Part shown: positions 9,897 to 18,699 of the stretch, piece after piece | How the letters are laid out: each line of letters begins with the position of its first letter | How positions within the stretch are numbered: the stretch's first letter is position 1 | Origin: Erwinia persicina | GTDB lineage: Bacteria; Pseudomonadota; Gammaproteobacteria; Enterobacterales; Enterobacteriaceae | Length of the DNA: 64,000 bases | Direction of reading: 5' to 3' | Assembly (NCBI RefSeq): GCF_014838825.1 | Contig: NZ_JACYMO010000002.1 | Coordinates: 310,001-374,000, forward strand | The notes under the pieces: model-generated | Told to the model about the DNA's origin: nothing | Seen by the model: the letters and a program-made list of their open reading frames with translations, nothing else | Databases searched by the model: none | Made by a program: the position numbers and the translations under genes

Positions 9897-11582
9897 ATGA
9901 CTGATTCCGTAAGCCAAGCCGTCGCCCGCACGATCCGTGCCCCACACGGCAGTGAACTGCACTGTGCCAACTGGCTGATTGAAGCCGCGTACCGCATGAT
10001 CCAGAACAATCTCGACCCGGATGTGGCCGAACGCCCGGAGGATCTGGTTGTGTACGGCGGCATTGGTAAAGCAGCCCGTAACTGGGCATGCTTCGAGCAG
10101 ATCCTGCGTTCGCTGCAGGCCCTGCAGCCGGAAGAGACGCTGCTGGTCCAGTCCGGTAAGCCGGTAGGCGTGTTCCGTACCCATGCCGATGCGCCACGCG
10201 TACTGATTGCCAACTCTAACCTGGTACCGCACTGGGCCAACTGGGACCACTTCCATGAATTGGATAAAGCGGGCCTGATGATGTACGGCCAGATGACCGC
10301 AGGCTCCTGGATCTACATTGGTGCACAGGGCATTGTGCAGGGTACGTTTGAAACCTTCGTGGAAGCCGGTCGACAGCATTACAACGGTGACCTGACGGGC
10401 AAGTGGATCCTCACCGCCGGGCTGGGCGGTATGGGCGGCGCACAGCCGCTGGCAGGGGTGCTGGCCGGAGCCTGCGTGCTGGCCGTTGAGTGCCAGGAGT
10501 CACGCATTGATTTCCGACTGCGCACCCGTTACCTGGATCACAAAGCCTATACCGTTGATGAGGCACTGGCGATCATCGACAAGGCCTGCAACGAAAAACG
10601 TGCCATTTCCGTCGGTTTGCTGGGCAACGCAGCGGAGATCCTGCCCGAGCTGGTGCAACGCGCCAAAGCCGGGGGTATGAAACCGGATATCGTGACTGAC
10701 CAGACCTCGGCACACGACCCGATTAACGGTTACCTGCCTGCTGGGTGGGATCTGGCACGCTGGGAGTCCAGCCGCCAGTCCGATCCGAAAGCCGTCGAAA
10801 AAGCCGCCCGCGCGTCAATGGCTGTTCATGTTCAGGCGATGCTCGATTTCTGCCATATGGGCATTCCAACCGTAGATTATGGCAATAACATCCGCCAGGT
10901 CGCACTGGACGAAGGAGTGAAGAATGCCTTCGATTTTCCGGGTTTTGTCCCGGCCTACATTCGCCCGCTGTTCTGCGAAGGTAAAGGCCCCTTCCGCTGG
11001 GTGGCTCTCTCCGGCGACCCGGAGGACATCTATAAGACCGATGCCAAACTGAAAGCGCTCTTCCCTGATCATGCCAATCTGCACCGCTGGCTGGATATGG
11101 CCCAGGAGCGCATCGCCTTCCAGGGGCTGCCTGCCCGTATCTGCTGGCTGGGCCTCGGAGAGCGGCATCTTGCCGGGCTGGCCTTTAATGAAATGGTGCG
11201 TAACGGCGAGCTGAAAGCGCCCGTGGTGATTGGCCGTGACCACCTTGACTGCGGATCGGTGGCCTCGCCAAACCGGGAAACGGAAGCAATGATGGATGGA
11301 TCGGATGCGGTGTCCGACTGGCCGCTGCTGAACGCCCTGTTGAATACCGCAGGCGGTGCGACCTGGGTCAGCCTGCATCACGGTGGCGGCGTGGGGATGG
11401 GCTTCTCCCAGCACGCCGGGGTGGTCATTGTCGCGGACGGCACCGCGGAGGCCGATGCGCGGCTGAGTCGCGTACTGTGGAACGATCCGGCCACAGGCGT
11501 AATGCGCCACGCGGATGCCGGATATGAGGTTGCCAGAGACTGTGCCCGCAGGCATGAGCTGACTCTGCCGATGGTAAAATAA
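9897..11582 (+). CDS. hutU: Urocanate hydratase HutU
   Basis: 561 residues. It hydrates urocanate to 4-imidazolone-5-propionate using tightly bound NAD+ as an electrophile. The Gly-rich NAD site [10 protein letters not shown] and the conserved [18 protein letters not shown] and [15 protein letters not shown] stretches are intact. The ATG at 9897 follows AAAAGGAAAAG. It is the second gene of hutHU, and its substrate is the HutH product. Full length, with nothing unusual. Confidence 0.98.
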   Translation: MTDSVSQAVARTIRAPHGSELHCANWLIEAAYRMIQNNLDPDVAERPEDLVVYGGIGKAARNWACFEQILRSLQALQPEETLLVQSGKPVGVFRTHADAPRVLIANSNLVPHWANWDHFHELDKAGLMMYGQMTAGSWIYIGAQGIVQGTFETFVEAGRQHYNGDLTGKWILTAGLGGMGGAQPLAGVLAGACVLAVECQESRIDFRLRTRYLDHKAYTVDEALAIIDKACNEKRAISVGLLGNAAEILPELVQRAKAGGMKPDIVTDQTSAHDPINGYLPAGWDLARWESSRQSDPKAVEKAARASMAVHVQAMLDFCHMGIPTVDYGNNIRQVALDEGVKNAFDFPGFVPAYIRPLFCEGKGPFRWVALSGDPEDIYKTDAKLKALFPDHANLHRWLDMAQERIAFQGLPARICWLGLGERHLAGLAFNEMVRNGELKAPVVIGRDHLDCGSVASPNRETEAMMDGSDAVSDWPLLNALLNTAGGATWVSLHHGGGVGMGFSQHAGVVIVADGTAEADARLSRVLWNDPATGVMRHADAGYEVARDCARRHELTLPMVK

Positions 11583-11591
11583 CCCCCCTGC

Positions 11592-11616
11592 CGGGCCTGA
11601 CTCTCAGGCCCGTTTT
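11592..11616 (+). terminator. Terminator of hutHU
   Basis: A 9-bp stem CGGGCCTGA/TCAGGCCCG with a CTC loop is followed by TTTT, 10 bp after the hutU stop. Confidence 0.9.
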
Positions 11617-11707
11617 ACTGACTCCCTGCCCTTTCTTTCCCCGTTTATGCTAACTTATTTTCTGCCCGCTACTGGATAGCAGAGTCCCTGAACAGGAGAA
11701 GTAACCT

Positions 11708-12868
11708 ATGGTCATTCCCGTTTCGCTGATTGATGAGGCCACCGGCTGGCGCAGGGCCTTTCACGCCCGTCCGGAGCTGGGCTATCAGGAGCATCAAACC
11801 TCGCAGGCGGTAGCGGACCAGCTAACGGCAATGGGCCTGCAGGTTCACCGGGGTCTGGCCGGAACAGGCGTGGTCGGCACCCTGGAAAACGGCCCCGGCC
11901 CGACCATCGGCCTGCGGGCCGATATGGATGCGCTGCCCATGACCGAACTCGGCACCCCCCCACACCGCTCCACCCAGGCGGGGGTGATGCACGCCTGCGG
12001 TCATGATGGCCATACTGCGATCCTGTTGGCGACCGCCCGGCATCTCACTGCCACCCGATGTTTTAGCGGTACCGTCCACTTTATCTTTCAGCCTGCCGAA
12101 GAGAACCTCGGCGGGGCCCGCCGCATGGTCGAAGAAGGCTTATTTATGCTGTTCCCGATGGATGCAGTCTACGGGATGCACAACTGGCCGGGCCTGCCTG
12201 CGGGCCACGTGGCGGTCAACGAAGGGGCAATGATGGCCTCGCTGGACTCGTTTGAAATTACCCTGCACGGCCGCAGCTGCCATGCGGCGATGCCGGAAAA
12301 TGGCGCAGATCCGATCGTCGCCGCAGCCCAACTAATCCTGGCCCTGCAAACCATTCCCGCGCGCCGTCTGTCACCGCTGGCGTCAGCGGTAGTGAGCATT
12401 ACGCAGATTAACGGCGGTGAAGCGATCAATGTGATCCCGGAAACGGTGGTACTGCGCGGGACGTTGCGCTGCCTGCAGGCCGATGTGCGCCTGCGGGTTC
12501 GCCAGATGATTGATGAGTTTGTGACCACCTTCACGGCTCCGCTGGGAATTGAAGGCAGCATTGTTTATCAGACTGACTATCCGGTGACCGCGAATCACGC
12601 GCCGGAGGCGGCGCAGGTACGCGATGCAGCGCTAACGATACTGCCGGCAGAGCAGGTTCACTTTAACGTTAACCCGTCAATGGCGTCGGAGGATTTCGCC
12701 TGTATGCTGGAGGCCTGCCCGGGTGCCTATTTCTGGCTGGGAGCCGACGGCAGTACCCCATCAGCCCCGCTGCACAACGCCCGTTATGACTTTAACGATG
12801 CGCTGATCGGCCCTGGCATTGCGTTGTGGACCGCGCTGGTCACGCAGCAGTTACCGGCAAGCGTTTAA
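11708..12868 (+). CDS. M20 family amidohydrolase (hippurate hydrolase-like)
   Basis: 386 residues. The M20D dimetal site is visible: LRADMDALPM near 69-78, HACGHDGHTA at 95-104, and QPAEENLGGA near 128-137 with the catalytic Glu pair. A later His lies in the NPSMASEDFA region. Such cytosolic enzymes remove acyl groups from N-acyl amino acids (hippurate or IAA conjugates in relatives). The substrate cannot be told here. The ATG follows CAGGAGAAGTAACCT. It lies after the hut terminator with its own leader, so it need not belong to the hut regulon. A long imperfect inverted repeat follows the gene. Confidence 0.9.
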   Translation: MVIPVSLIDEATGWRRAFHARPELGYQEHQTSQAVADQLTAMGLQVHRGLAGTGVVGTLENGPGPTIGLRADMDALPMTELGTPPHRSTQAGVMHACGHDGHTAILLATARHLTATRCFSGTVHFIFQPAEENLGGARRMVEEGLFMLFPMDAVYGMHNWPGLPAGHVAVNEGAMMASLDSFEITLHGRSCHAAMPENGADPIVAAAQLILALQTIPARRLSPLASAVVSITQINGGEAINVIPETVVLRGTLRCLQADVRLRVRQMIDEFVTTFTAPLGIEGSIVYQTDYPVTANHAPEAAQVRDAALTILPAEQVHFNVNPSMASEDFACMLEACPGAYFWLGADGSTPSAPLHNARYDFNDALIGPGIALWTALVTQQLPASV

Positions 12869-12900
12869 GGCGCACGCCTAAAACAGGGGTTTGCCTCTCC

Positions 12901-12935
12901 CCGGGACGGAACGGGCTTTTTTCCGCTCGTCCCGG
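12901..12935. terminator. Possible terminator hairpin between the M20 gene and ybiB
   Basis: CCGGGACG (12901-12908) pairs with CGTCCCGG (12928-12935), with an inner CGG/CCG and a T6 run in the loop. It sits between convergent genes, but the T-run position is not canonical. Confidence 0.35.
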
Positions 12936-12940
12936 CCCGC

Positions 12941-13912
12941 TTAATAACCTGACGACGCAATCTGCGCCAGGGCACCGTCCAGATCGCTGGCCCGCCCGGT
13001 GGCCAGATAGCAGCAGGCGATTTGCAGGCGCAGCGATGCCGGTACCGGCACCTCACGATCCAGACAGCGACGGATCCAGGCGGCCGTCGTGGCGGCATCT
13101 TTTGCCTGGGGCAGAAGGTCACCATTCAGCACGGTCTCCTCCTGGCGTGCCAGCAGCACCTGCGGCTCATCACCGGCAATCAGGGTGATCGACGGACAGC
13201 GCTGCGGATTAGCATACACCTCCCCTTCCGTCCCGTTCAGTAACAAACCGCGCCCGCCGATAGCACTGAAAAACGCCGCCACGCGCGGGATATATTCCGG
13301 GTGCGAAACGCTGGCAATGCGCAGCGCCGCCTCTTCCGTAAACGGCGTCGCCAGTTTCGCCAGGGTGTGCGCACTGTTGCGCACACCCATACGCCAGCGC
13401 AGTGACAGCTGCTGCTCCATCGGCTGACACAGTGTGCCAATGGTGAAAAATGCCAACTCCCCCGCCTCCAGCTTTGCCTGCGCATCGTCTGCACCCGCCA
13501 CCGGGGCAATGCCCAGCGCCGCAAACACCGCTTCACTGGTCACCCGCGTCGGGTCATCGCTGACGCCGTGTACCACCACCGGGAAGCCAAGGTGCGACAG
13601 CAGCAGCGCCAGTAATGGCGTCAGATTGCCCTGACGGCGCGCGCCATTATAGCTGGGGATCACCACCGGCATCGGCCGGTGTGCAGGCGGAGTCAGGCGC
13701 GGCATCTGCTCCTGCATTGCCCGGTAAAACCCCTGCATTTCATCTTCGCCTTCACCCTTAATGCGCAGGGCAATCAGTATCGCCCCCAGCTCAAGATCGG
13801 GAACCTCTCCGGCCAGCATGCAGCGATAAAGTTGATGCGCGGTGTCAGCATCAAGATGGCGGGCGTGATTCTTACCGCGTCCGACTTCTTTAATAATCTT
13901 GTTATATTCCAT
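12941..13912 (-). CDS. ybiB: YbiB, TrpD-like DNA-binding protein
   Basis: 323 residues. YbiB has the fold of anthranilate phosphoribosyltransferase (nucleoside phosphorylase/TrpD class) but binds nucleic acid rather than acting in tryptophan synthesis. The N-terminal helical part (AHQLYRCMLAGEVPDLELGAILIALRIKGEGEDEMQGF) and the later GNLTPLLALLLSHLG region fit the family. It lies 27 bp downstream of dinG on the same strand, as in E. coli. It is therefore likely cotranscribed from the LexA-controlled dinG promoter and part of the SOS response. Confidence 0.9.
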   Translation of the reverse strand: MEYNKIIKEVGRGKNHARHLDADTAHQLYRCMLAGEVPDLELGAILIALRIKGEGEDEMQGFYRAMQEQMPRLTPPAHRPMPVVIPSYNGARRQGNLTPLLALLLSHLGFPVVVHGVSDDPTRVTSEAVFAALGIAPVAGADDAQAKLEAGELAFFTIGTLCQPMEQQLSLRWRMGVRNSAHTLAKLATPFTEEAALRIASVSHPEYIPRVAAFFSAIGGRGLLLNGTEGEVYANPQRCPSITLIAGDEPQVLLARQEETVLNGDLLPQAKDAATTAAWIRRCLDREVPVPASLRLQIACCYLATGRASDLDGALAQIASSGY

Positions 13913-13939
13913 GCTTATGCCCAGTCAGAGTTAAAGGGG

Positions 13940-16102
13940 TTAGCGACGCCGGCGTGCTGCTGGCTTCTTTTTCACGGCCGGGGCCACGGCTTTGGGCAGT
14001 TCACCTTCGGGCATCGGCGGCTGCGCAATCGGAAATACCGGCAGCGCCCCCAGCAGACGCGCACCATAGCTTTTGCTGATCAGCCGGCGGTCATAAATAA
14101 CAATCTCGCCGAAGCAGTCATGGCTGCGGATAAGCCTGCCAACCTGTTGGATCAGGTTAAACGAGGCGCTGGGCAGGCTTTGCACTTCAAACGGATAGCG
14201 CTTCAGGCTCTTCAGCCACTCGCCCTCCGTCAAAATAACCGGACTGTCTATCGGGGGGAAAGCAATTTTATGAATATGCACCTGGGAAAGCAGATCGCCC
14301 TTCAGATCCAGCCCTTCAGCAAAGGACTGTAACCCCACCAGCACGCTGGTCTCCCCCTGCTCAACGCGTTTGCGGTGCAGCGCCACCAGTGCAGGCCGGG
14401 GTTTATCCCCCTGCACCAGCATCATCAGCCGCAACTCGGGCAGATAGGCAAGAAACTGATGCATGGCGCGCCCGCTGGCGAACAGCACCAGAATACCTTT
14501 ATGCGCGGCCAGTTTAATCTGATGGCGGAAGAAGTGGGCCATTTCGGCAAGGTGCATTATTTCATTCGCCAGCATCGGCTCATATTTCATCTGCGGGATA
14601 ATCAGCGTTCCCTGCGTCACGTGATTAAACGGGGAGTCGAGTGCAACAAACCGGTCACCCACTTTTTCGCTCAGGCCGGACATCTCCTGCAGGCGCTGGA
14701 AGCTGTTGAGAGAACGCAGCGTGGCCGATGTCACCACCACATGGGGAATTTTACGCCACAGCAATTTTTCCAGCTGTTCGCTGACGCGGATCCCGGCACA
14801 GTGAAACAGCAGATGCGCTGTCCCGTCGCGCACTTCCCGCGTCACCCATTTGGACACCGGCGCGCCGGAGGCCTGCTCCATCGCCGCCAGCCGCCACAGC
14901 TTGCTGGTCGCTTCAAACCAGCCCAGCGCCCGGTTCATCTGAATCAGCGCGCGGTGCAGACGTACCACGTCAAACTGCCCGCTCTTCTCACTGAGATCGT
15001 TCATCATGCCTTCCGCCAGCCCGCGCAGCGCATCGCTGAGTTTAAACAGCCGGGCACAGATCGTCAGGATCTCGTCAGGCAGCAGCCCCATTTCAAAGCG
15101 ATATTCCCCTTCCTCACCGTTCGGGGGCAGATACAGCCCCAGGATCTGCGACAGCATCTGCAACTGTTCGCGTACCTCTTCGCAGTGGGCCTTCAGTTTA
15201 TCGGGGTGGCTGAGGGAGGGTGGGCGCTTGGGGCGGAACTGTGCCAGGCACTGCTCCACCAGGCGGCAAAACAGATCGAGCTGCAACTGGGTCCAGCCCG
15301 GCGTAATATCACCGCTCATCTCCAGAGCATCGCGCGCCACATCCGGCAGGTGATGGCCTTCATCCAGCACCAGCAGCAGATTTTTCGGCGGGGGCAGTAC
15401 GGATTCGGTCTCCAGCGCCGCCATCACCAGGGCATGGTTGGCCACCACCACATCGGCATCTTCAATTTCACGGCGGGCCACATAGAACGGGCATTCACGG
15501 AACCAGTTGCAGTTGCTACCGAGGCAGTTGGCTTTGTCGGTGCTGAGGCGCTGCCAGAGGGAGTCTTCAATATTTTCCGCACAGTGATCGCGCAGCCCGT
15601 CCCACTCGTAGCGTTTCAGGGATTTTTCCAGTCCGGTGCAGATCGCCCGCTCATCCTTGCTGGCGGTCATGTCGTCATCAAGAAACAGCAGCAGATCGCC
15701 CTGATTTTCTTCATCCGTTGCCAGGGCAGAGAGATTACGCGGGCAGACGTAGCGTCCACGGCCAAAAGCGGCTGTGAATTTAAGATCGGGAATAATTTTC
15801 TTCAGCAGCGGCAGATCCTTGCTGAAAATCTGATCCTGCAGCGCCACGTTGGCCGTGCTGACCACCAGCGGTTTTTCCTCAGCGCGGCTGACGGCAATGC
15901 CCGGGATCAGGTAGGAGAGCGTTTTCCCCACGCCAGTGGGAGCTTCAATGGCCAGATGGCGGCCGTCATCTCCCGACAGCGTTTTGGCCACTTCCGCAAT
16001 CATCTGACGCTGCGGTGCGCGCGGAATAAAATCGGGAACCTGCTGCTGCAGGGCTTTGTACCACCCGGCAATTTGCGTTTTTAACGCGACAGTTAACGCC
16101 AT
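13940..16102 (-). CDS. dinG: ATP-dependent DNA helicase DinG
   Basis: 720 residues. This SOS-induced superfamily 2 helicase of the XPD/Rad3 type unwinds 5'-3' and removes R-loops. Walker A is APTGVGKT at 54-61. The four iron-sulfur Cys are 120, 193, 198 and 204, and the Walker B box is DEGH at 247-250. The QQVGRLIRS motif VI lies near the C-terminus, followed by a basic RRRR tail. Start is the ATG at 16102, matching the E. coli N-terminus (MALT), with GGAAG 8 bases upstream. A LexA box lies 26 bp upstream, and ybiB follows as second gene. Confidence 0.97.
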   Translation of the reverse strand: MALTVALKTQIAGWYKALQQQVPDFIPRAPQRQMIAEVAKTLSGDDGRHLAIEAPTGVGKTLSYLIPGIAVSRAEEKPLVVSTANVALQDQIFSKDLPLLKKIIPDLKFTAAFGRGRYVCPRNLSALATDEENQGDLLLFLDDDMTASKDERAICTGLEKSLKRYEWDGLRDHCAENIEDSLWQRLSTDKANCLGSNCNWFRECPFYVARREIEDADVVVANHALVMAALETESVLPPPKNLLLVLDEGHHLPDVARDALEMSGDITPGWTQLQLDLFCRLVEQCLAQFRPKRPPSLSHPDKLKAHCEEVREQLQMLSQILGLYLPPNGEEGEYRFEMGLLPDEILTICARLFKLSDALRGLAEGMMNDLSEKSGQFDVVRLHRALIQMNRALGWFEATSKLWRLAAMEQASGAPVSKWVTREVRDGTAHLLFHCAGIRVSEQLEKLLWRKIPHVVVTSATLRSLNSFQRLQEMSGLSEKVGDRFVALDSPFNHVTQGTLIIPQMKYEPMLANEIMHLAEMAHFFRHQIKLAAHKGILVLFASGRAMHQFLAYLPELRLMMLVQGDKPRPALVALHRKRVEQGETSVLVGLQSFAEGLDLKGDLLSQVHIHKIAFPPIDSPVILTEGEWLKSLKRYPFEVQSLPSASFNLIQQVGRLIRSHDCFGEIVIYDRRLISKSYGARLLGALPVFPIAQPPMPEGELPKAVAPAVKKKPAARRRR

Positions 16103-16127
16103 GACAACCACTTCCAGCTAAACAAGG

Positions 16128-16143
16128 CTGTATTTTTACACAG
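16128..16143. promoter_or_regulatory. LexA box of dinG-ybiB
   Basis: CTGTATTTTTACACAG has the invariant CTG-N10-CAG of enterobacterial SOS boxes with an AT-rich core. It lies 26 bp upstream of the dinG ATG. Confidence 0.85.
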
Positions 16144-16284
16144 TATGGCGGCGACGTCAGCCTGCAAACGCTAATCTTGCACAGCCACCCGCGGTTTACG
16201 CCGATCGTGCAGCGCCCGGACAGGCACTGCACGACGTTGAATAAACAGCGCAAATGCAGACCGCTGGCACCGTGACGGGCCCCT

Positions 16285-16815
16285 TTACGCCACCTTCTCC
16301 GGGATCTTAAACATCACCGTTGTCGCGTCCATCACCCCGGCGGTGGAGCGGGCATAGTCGGGGATCTGCCCTGCCACCTGCCATCCCAGCGAGCCGTACA
16401 GCATTTCAGCGACATCGCCGCTGCGGGTATCCAGCACCAGCAGGCTGCGGCCGAGTTCAACAGCGCGAACCTCTGCCTGCTGCATCAGCGCGCGGGCAAT
16501 GCCGCTGCGGCGCGCCTGCGGATGCACCAGCAGTTTGCATACCTCGGCGCGGTGAGCACCGTTGGCCGGCATTGCCAGCCCCAGCATTACCGTACCGACA
16601 ATGCGTCCTTCCCGCCGGGCGGCCAGCAGCTGTTTATCGCCGCAGGCGAGGCTCATCACCACATCAAGCCAGAAACGGTTGAACTGCTGTGGGTCGCGAT
16701 CGACAAAACCGATACTCGCGCCTTCGGCCACGCAGCCATCCAGCACATCGCTCAGCACCGCGATCTCCTGTCGGGCCTGTGCCGCGTCCAGCCACTGATA
16801 ACTGATTATTCTCAT
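16285..16815 (-). CDS. GNAT family N-acetyltransferase
   Basis: 176 residues with the GNAT acetyl-CoA motif A: VCKLLVHPQARRSGIARALM near 93-112, carrying the R-x-x-G-x-A pyrophosphate loop. The substrate is unknown. Its ATG overlaps the stop of the upstream XRE-cupin regulator (ATGA at 16812-16815). The two form one transcription unit, and the acetyltransferase is probably controlled by that regulator. It may detoxify or modify a small amine sensed by the cupin domain; this last point is an inference. Confidence 0.85.
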   Translation of the reverse strand: MRIISYQWLDAAQARQEIAVLSDVLDGCVAEGASIGFVDRDPQQFNRFWLDVVMSLACGDKQLLAARREGRIVGTVMLGLAMPANGAHRAEVCKLLVHPQARRSGIARALMQQAEVRAVELGRSLLVLDTRSGDVAEMLYGSLGWQVAGQIPDYARSTAGVMDATTVMFKIPEKVA

Positions 16816-17375
16816 GGGCGTGCCACCACCAGCGCGTAATGCGCCCCGGCAGGCTCAGGCGCGTGAAAGGTGGTACGCCCGAACAAATGAAAGCGCAGGC
16901 AGTCGCCCTGCTCCAGTCGCCAGAACTGCCCTTCCAAATGAAATTCCAGCACCCCCGCCAGTATCCAGATATGTTGTTCCAGCCCGGACAGCGGGGGAAT
17001 GTCATACTCAATCCGCGCACCGCCCTGCAGTCGGGCATCAATCAGTTCGGCATGGAACGACTGGGCGGGAGGCGAAACCGACCGGCGTTCATAGCCGTTT
17101 TCCGCATCGCGCCAGACGCTTTGCTGGTGCGGCCGCAAAAGCTGTACCGCCTCCTGCTCGACCTCACTCAGCAGCCGTGACATGGTCAGCCCGTAAGTAT
17201 GGCACAGGCGGTTGAGCAGCGATGCCGTGGGACTGGTCTCAGAACGTTCGATACGGGATAGCGAAGCCCGGCTAATCCCGGTAAGCTCGGCCAGGGTCTC
17301 CAGCGACCAACCCTTTTCCAGGCGCAGGTCAGCCAGGCGTTGTGCCAGACGTTGTTCCGTTGGGGTATGTTCCAT
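16812..17375 (-). CDS. XRE-type transcriptional regulator with cupin domain
   Basis: 187 residues. An N-terminal helix-turn-helix (about 8-64, WSLETLAELTGISRASLSRIERSETSPT) is joined to a C-terminal cupin barrel (about 115-187) that usually binds a small ligand. This layout matches SutR- and PuuR-like local regulators. It is first gene of a pair with the GNAT gene. Upstream are ATCTCAT/ATGAGAT inverted arms (17374-17380 and 17410-17416) flanking an ATTTAT-N4-ATAAAT palindrome, plausible operators for autoregulation. Divergent from mlrA across 150 bp. Confidence 0.85.
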   Translation of the reverse strand: MEHTPTEQRLAQRLADLRLEKGWSLETLAELTGISRASLSRIERSETSPTASLLNRLCHTYGLTMSRLLSEVEQEAVQLLRPHQQSVWRDAENGYERRSVSPPAQSFHAELIDARLQGGARIEYDIPPLSGLEQHIWILAGVLEFHLEGQFWRLEQGDCLRFHLFGRTTFHAPEPAGAHYALVVARP

Positions 17376-17386
17376 CTCATATTCTC

Positions 17387-17402
17387 ATTTATGGGAATAA
17401 AT
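17387..17402. promoter_or_regulatory. Palindrome upstream of the XRE-cupin regulator
   Basis: ATTTAT-GGGA-ATAAAT, nested inside the longer inverted arms ATCTCAT and ATGAGAT. It sits 11 bp before the regulator start and is a likely operator. Confidence 0.5.
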
Positions 17403-17443
17403 CTCTCTAATGAGATATAGCAGGCGATTTTCGCCATTTCAAC

Positions 17444-17470
17444 TTGTACAATGAATAATACTTTGTACAA
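17444..17470. promoter_or_regulatory. MlrA-box-like palindrome before mlrA
   Basis: TTGTACAA at 17444-17451 and again at 17463-17470 give TTGTACA-N13-TGTACAA. The MlrA box described for E. coli csgD is, from memory, TTGTACA-N12-TGTACAA. The site lies 56 bp upstream of the mlrA-like gene and suggests autoregulation. Confidence 0.7.
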
Positions 17471-17525
17471 CCTGATAATATTGGTTAGGCTGATAACAGG
17501 TCTGACAGTCAGTAAGAGGTAATTC

Positions 17526-18257
17526 ATGGCACTGTACAGCATCGGAGACGTCGCAGAGCGCTGCGGCATTAATCCGGTAACGCTGCGCGCATGGCAGCGT
17601 CGCTATGGCCTGCTTAAGCCACAGCGTACAGAGGGAGGTCATCGTCTTTTTGATGAAGACGACGTGGCGCGCATTGAAGAGATCAAACGCTGGATTGAAA
17701 GCGGCGTACCGGTCGGCAAAGTGAAAGCGCTGGTTGAAGGCGAAAACATCAACGTTGATGATGGATGGGCGTCAATTCAGGAAGAGATGCTGGCCGTGGT
17801 CCGTCAGGTGCGTCCCTCTAAATTGCGGGTGAAAATCGCCGCAGTAGGGAAGGATAATCCGGCAGAAATGCTTATCGACCATGTTTTCGTACCGATTCGT
17901 CAGCGACTAGGGTTAGATCAAAACACCGCAAGAGCGATGTGTAGTTTATTAGATGGTGCGTTAATTGATTACATCGCCTTCTGTTTAACCGGCTCGCGTA
18001 AAAAAGCGGGTAAAGATGCCCTGCTGATCGGCTGGGGGATTAATGACCGGACACGGCTGTGGATGGAAGCCTGGCGGCTTTCTCAGCAGGGCTGGCGCAT
18101 CGATGTGCTGGCAGAACCGCTGGAGTCACCGCGTCCTGAACTGTTCCCCGGACAGCATATTTTTGTCTTCACCGAGAAAGCCCTGACCAAACGCCAGCAG
18201 GAGCAGTTAACCCAGTGGCAAGCGCAGGGGTTCTCGATTACCGCACACGGCCAGTAG
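17526..18257 (+). CDS. mlrA: MlrA-like MerR-family regulator heading a lipid-modification operon
   Basis: 243 residues, the exact length of E. coli MlrA and alike along its whole span. The MerR winged helix occupies residues 1-70 ([39 protein letters not shown]). The C-terminal half lacks the D-x-H-x-x-G cobalamin motif of CarH-type light sensors. In E. coli MlrA activates csgD (curli). Here it is followed 10 bp later by eight overlapping metabolic genes, so it more likely also controls those; that is inference. yohO, the MlrA neighbour in E. coli, lies beyond the operon, supporting orthology. Confidence 0.85.
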   Translation: MALYSIGDVAERCGINPVTLRAWQRRYGLLKPQRTEGGHRLFDEDDVARIEEIKRWIESGVPVGKVKALVEGENINVDDGWASIQEEMLAVVRQVRPSKLRVKIAAVGKDNPAEMLIDHVFVPIRQRLGLDQNTARAMCSLLDGALIDYIAFCLTGSRKKAGKDALLIGWGINDRTRLWMEAWRLSQQGWRIDVLAEPLESPRPELFPGQHIFVFTEKALTKRQQEQLTQWQAQGFSITAHGQ

Positions 18258-18267
18258 GGGATCCGGT

Positions 18268-18699
18268 ATGACGCAGCAGATCGCACTTCAGCAGTTAGTG
18301 ACATTTTATCAGACCCTGGACAGCGAGCGTCTGTCGATGCTGGCAGAGATATACCATCCTGAAGTTCGTCTGAGCGATCCGGTCGGTGAACATCAGAGCC
18401 TTGCCGTGGTAGAGCAGTACTTTGCCAGCCTGTTGAAGAATATGCGTTATTGCCGTTTTGTCGTCACACTGACCCGCGAGTTTGACAGCGATGCGCTGCT
18501 GCTGTGGCGTATGGAGTACGCGCACCCCTCATTACAGGGCGGTGCTGATCAGACGCTGGAAGGCAGCAGCTATCTGCAATTCCGCGAGGGCAAAGTCGTC
18601 TTCCAGCGGGATTACTACGATATGGGCGCCATGCTCTACGAGAAACTGCCGCTGCTCGGCAGCGTCATTGGACTGGTCAAAAAGAGGCTGCAACCATGA
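18268..18699 (+). CDS. NTF2/SnoaL-like protein
   Basis: 143 residues with the pattern of the SnoaL/NTF2 cone fold: an N-terminal helix (LQQLVTFYQTLDSERLSMLAEIYHPEVRLSDPVG) and then a sheet ending in YLQFREGKVVFQRDYYDMGAMLYE. Such folds act as isomerases, dehydratases or lipid carriers, and the role here is not known. It sits 10 bp after mlrA and its stop overlaps the SDR start (ATGA). Related proteins accompany cfa-like and DUF1365 genes in light- or singlet-oxygen-controlled clusters of other proteobacteria (from memory). Confidence 0.75.
   Translation: MTQQIALQQLVTFYQTLDSERLSMLAEIYHPEVRLSDPVGEHQSLAVVEQYFASLLKNMRYCRFVVTLTREFDSDALLLWRMEYAHPSLQGGADQTLEGSSYLQFREGKVVFQRDYYDMGAMLYEKLPLLGSVIGLVKKRLQP

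Noticed and set aside
9016-10197. Open frame of 393 codons antisense to hutH/hutU
   Set aside because: Spans two genuine genes on the other strand and shows no recognisable motif.
14375-16084. Open frame of 569 codons antisense to dinG
   Set aside because: Codon-bias shadow of dinG; His/Gln-rich composition without domain, and dinG is a clear real gene.
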